This document shows positions 16,328-17,609 of a stretch of DNA of 17,609 bases, one piece after another. Every line of letters begins with the position of its first letter. Within the stretch, counting starts at the first letter, position 1. The translations under genes were made by a program, and so were the position numbers. Origin of the DNA: Willaertia magna (lineage: Eukaryota > Heterolobosea > Eutetramitea > Acrasida > Naegleriidae). The stretch covers positions 1 to 17,609 of the forward strand of contig CADWAF010001277.1 of assembly GCA_902984215.1 (NCBI GenBank), read 5' to 3'. The notes below the pieces were generated by a model. The model was not told the origin of the DNA and did not search any database. It saw nothing but the letters and a program-made list of their open reading frames with translations.

Positions 16328-17314
16328 TTATTGTTTCTGTGTTGTACCTGCAGCAGTGTTAGTCTTTCTTTGTTGTACAGCCTTCTTTGCCTCTAATTTC
16401 TTCTTTTCTTCTTCTTCTTCCTCTATTACTCTATTCTTTCTCTCAAAATGTTCTTTTATTAAAGTTAAAATCCAAGAAATAATTAAAACAATAGAAACTA
16501 CAGCAAAGGCTAAACGTCTCGGAATTTTATCTCTATGTGAAGGTCTAGTTCTTACTTCTCCATAAATTTCAATTAATTCATCAATCATTTCTTTAGCATG
16601 ATGTTTCTCTTCCATAGAGGCTGTAGGATTAATTAATATTTGCATATTTCCTCTAAACCTTTCATGATCAATAACCCACCATCTTAATTGTTGTTTCCAT
16701 GTTATTTTCTTCTTTTCAGCCTTCGGATCAATTTCTGCTTCATCCCATGCTTTTTCAAATTCTTCTTTAGACATGTTATTAAAGAATTGTTTTTGAAAAT
16801 CATCTTGTAGTTTTTGTTTTACATTATGTAATTGTCCTGGATTAATATCTGGATCGTATTTATCGTAATCTTCAGGTTTAATTGTTGTTGTTTCTTTCTT
16901 TTGTTGATCTAAATTAATACTTTCTAAATCATCTACGGAATTGTCTTCTTCTTTTCTTATTGTAGGTTCATTATTATTCAAAGAAGAAGATGATGCCGTA
17001 GTAGTAGCGTTATTAGTTTGTTTAGTATTACTATTGAAATTTAATGGAGGAGGTGTTTTTAATTTAGAAAGGTTATTAAGATTATTTGTAGGAGGAGAAG
17101 AAAGAGAATTAACTTTACTTGCGGAACCAGCTAAAAATGTTTTTTTATTTGTTGGAATAGAAACTTTTTTATTTTCTTTATTATTGTCTTCTAAAGATGT
17201 TATTGGAAAGGAATGATAATAAAATTTATTAGTGATTAATAAAATATTAGATGGATTGTTATGTAATAGAAGAAAATGTTTCTTTTGAATAAGAGAAGAT
17301 GAATGTTTTAACAT
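16328..17314 (-). CDS. Mitochondrial-type single-pass membrane protein, unknown function (complete copy)
   Basis: 328 residues from the ATG at 17314-17312, identical in context to the copy at 1-331. The first 41 residues hold Lys, His and hydroxyl residues but no Asp or Glu, as in a mitochondrial presequence. A low-complexity Pro/Asn/Ser/Thr linker reaches about 110. The folded part seems to be 145-265 and has a distinctive look: 'YDKYDPDINPGQLHNVKQKL', 'FEKAWDEAEIDP', 'TWKQQLRWWVIDHERFRG' and 'EMIDELIEIYGEVRTRP'. One membrane helix follows (about 268-286), then a charged Glu/Lys coiled tail. I do not recognise the family; there is no J-domain HPD. A mitochondrial inner-membrane assembly or scaffold protein would fit, as inference. 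Its stop lies 96 bases from the kinesin start, so the kinesin promoter must be very short or overlap this gene's 3' end (the kinesin is transcribed away from it on the same strand). Confidence 0.75.
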   Translation of the reverse strand: MLKHSSSLIQKKHFLLLHNNPSNILLITNKFYYHSFPITSLEDNNKENKKVSIPTNKKTFLAGSASKVNSLSSPPTNNLNNLSKLKTPPPLNFNSNTKQTNNATTTASSSSLNNNEPTIRKEEDNSVDDLESINLDQQKKETTTIKPEDYDKYDPDINPGQLHNVKQKLQDDFQKQFFNNMSKEEFEKAWDEAEIDPKAEKKKITWKQQLRWWVIDHERFRGNMQILINPTASMEEKHHAKEMIDELIEIYGEVRTRPSHRDKIPRRLAFAVVSIVLIISWILTLIKEHFERKNRVIEEEEEEKKKLEAKKAVQQRKTNTAAGTTQKQ

Positions 17315-17548
17315 TTTTTGTGTTCGCTAAAAAATAGCCTTTTCTGGCGAAATAAAAACTTTTTGCTTTGGCACAAAAGGCCGCTTCAAATGTTTGTTGT
17401 GGAAAACTGTGTTGTGCGAAAGAGGTTTCACATTAAATTGTGTGGTTTAACAATTTTATTAAGTAGTGTAGGTTAGTAGTACAAGCCTTAAGTTAGTTTC
17501 AAAACAAATAAACTTTTTGTCACAATTAATTTCCTCCTTAAATCATCC
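17315..17548 (-). promoter_or_regulatory. Intergenic region, right copy: membrane-protein promoter and second glycosidase 3' end
   Basis: Counterpart of 332-550 with many differences. The blocks identical to the left copy are 17334-17365 and 17372-17390. Around them, substitutions and indels are frequent. This contrast marks the two blocks as candidate promoter elements of the membrane-protein gene. Confidence 0.5.
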
Positions 17549-17609
17549 TTAATTTCTACTAAATTCCTTAACAATTACATTCCAAACAGGTTTATTACGG
17601 ATTGTGTAA
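17549..17609 (-). CDS. GH113-like glycosidase, C-terminal end of a second copy (cut by window edge)
   Basis: The frame ends in TAA at 17549-17551, and the 19 visible residues (...RNKPVWNVIVKEFSRN) are identical to the C-terminus of the gene at 551-1621. Two base differences are both synonymous (GTT/GTC and GTA/GTT valine codons). This shows that the repeat carries on into a second glycosidase gene beyond the window. Confidence 0.85.
   Translation of the reverse strand, partial: YTIRNKPVWNVIVKEFSRN

Larger units (their letters stand above)
16981..17609 (+). repeat. Right copy of the long direct repeat (partner 1-611)
   Basis: It is 629 bases against 611 in the left copy, with net extra bases in the intergenic part (for example CTTTGG after position 17365, and an extension around 17434-17445). 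In the coding parts I count two synonymous substitutions and one codon indel in the membrane protein, and two synonymous substitutions in the glycosidase end. The repeat continues to the last base of the window. Confidence 0.93.

Noticed and set aside
16328..17314. DnaJ or Tim44-like identity for the membrane protein
   Set aside because: No HPD motif and no recognisable Tim44 core; only the presequence and one membrane helix are visible.
1..17609. Circular element with terminal overlap
   Set aside because: The two ends differ by many substitutions and indels, so they are two distinct copies, not one stretch read twice. No replication or mobile-element gene is present.
1..17609. tRNA, rRNA, CRISPR array, transposon or telomere repeats
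   Set aside because: I looked on both strands and saw no cloverleaf with G/C-rich stems, no regularly spaced repeats, no transposase and no telomere-like tandem repeat.

Overview
This window is nuclear DNA from a very AT-rich microbial eukaryote. The evidence is a spliceosomal GT-AG intron in a kinesin gene, F-box, START and PH domains, monocistronic genes on both strands with A-rich leaders, and stop codons that are all TAA. Low GC, compact spacing, few introns and long Asn/Lys/Glu-rich proteins suggest a free-living amoeboid protist. A low-GC heterolobosean (Willaertia-like) is my best guess, an amoebozoan the main alternative; the species cannot be fixed from the sequence. The standard code suffices.

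Layout. The left part (1-3419) is on the minus strand: the 5' end of a mitochondrial-type membrane protein gene cut by the window edge, a secreted GH113-like glycosidase, a classical SDR oxidoreductase and a START-domain lipid-binding protein whose start codon is unresolved. A divergent promoter region (3420-3840) leads to two large plus-strand F-box genes in tandem (3841-7365 and 7489-10530). The second joins an F-box, ankyrin repeats, acidic tracts and a segment that strongly resembles the core of histone H3. The right part returns to the minus strand: a small hydrophilic LEA-like protein, a 1637-residue two-exon kinesin-like protein with a C-terminal PH domain and degenerate switch motifs, and a complete copy of the mitochondrial-type membrane protein. 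After it comes the 3' end of a second copy of the glycosidase gene.

The ends of the window are copies of each other: 1-611 matches 16981-17609 in the same orientation. The junction (membrane-protein gene 5' end, intergenic, glycosidase gene 3' end) therefore occurs twice, about 16.98 kb apart. The coding parts differ only by synonymous changes and one in-frame codon indel, while the intergenic part has diverged visibly. This fits either a tandem segmental duplication whose unit is nearly the whole window, or two haplotypes joined end to end in the assembly.

The genes do not form one obvious pathway. Three proteins suggest membrane or lipid contacts (START, kinesin-PH, membrane protein) and two suggest SCF ubiquitin ligase adaptors. 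The most novel items are the F-box/ankyrin/H3-like fusion, the probable pseudo-motor kinesin with a PH domain, and the 17-kb duplication.
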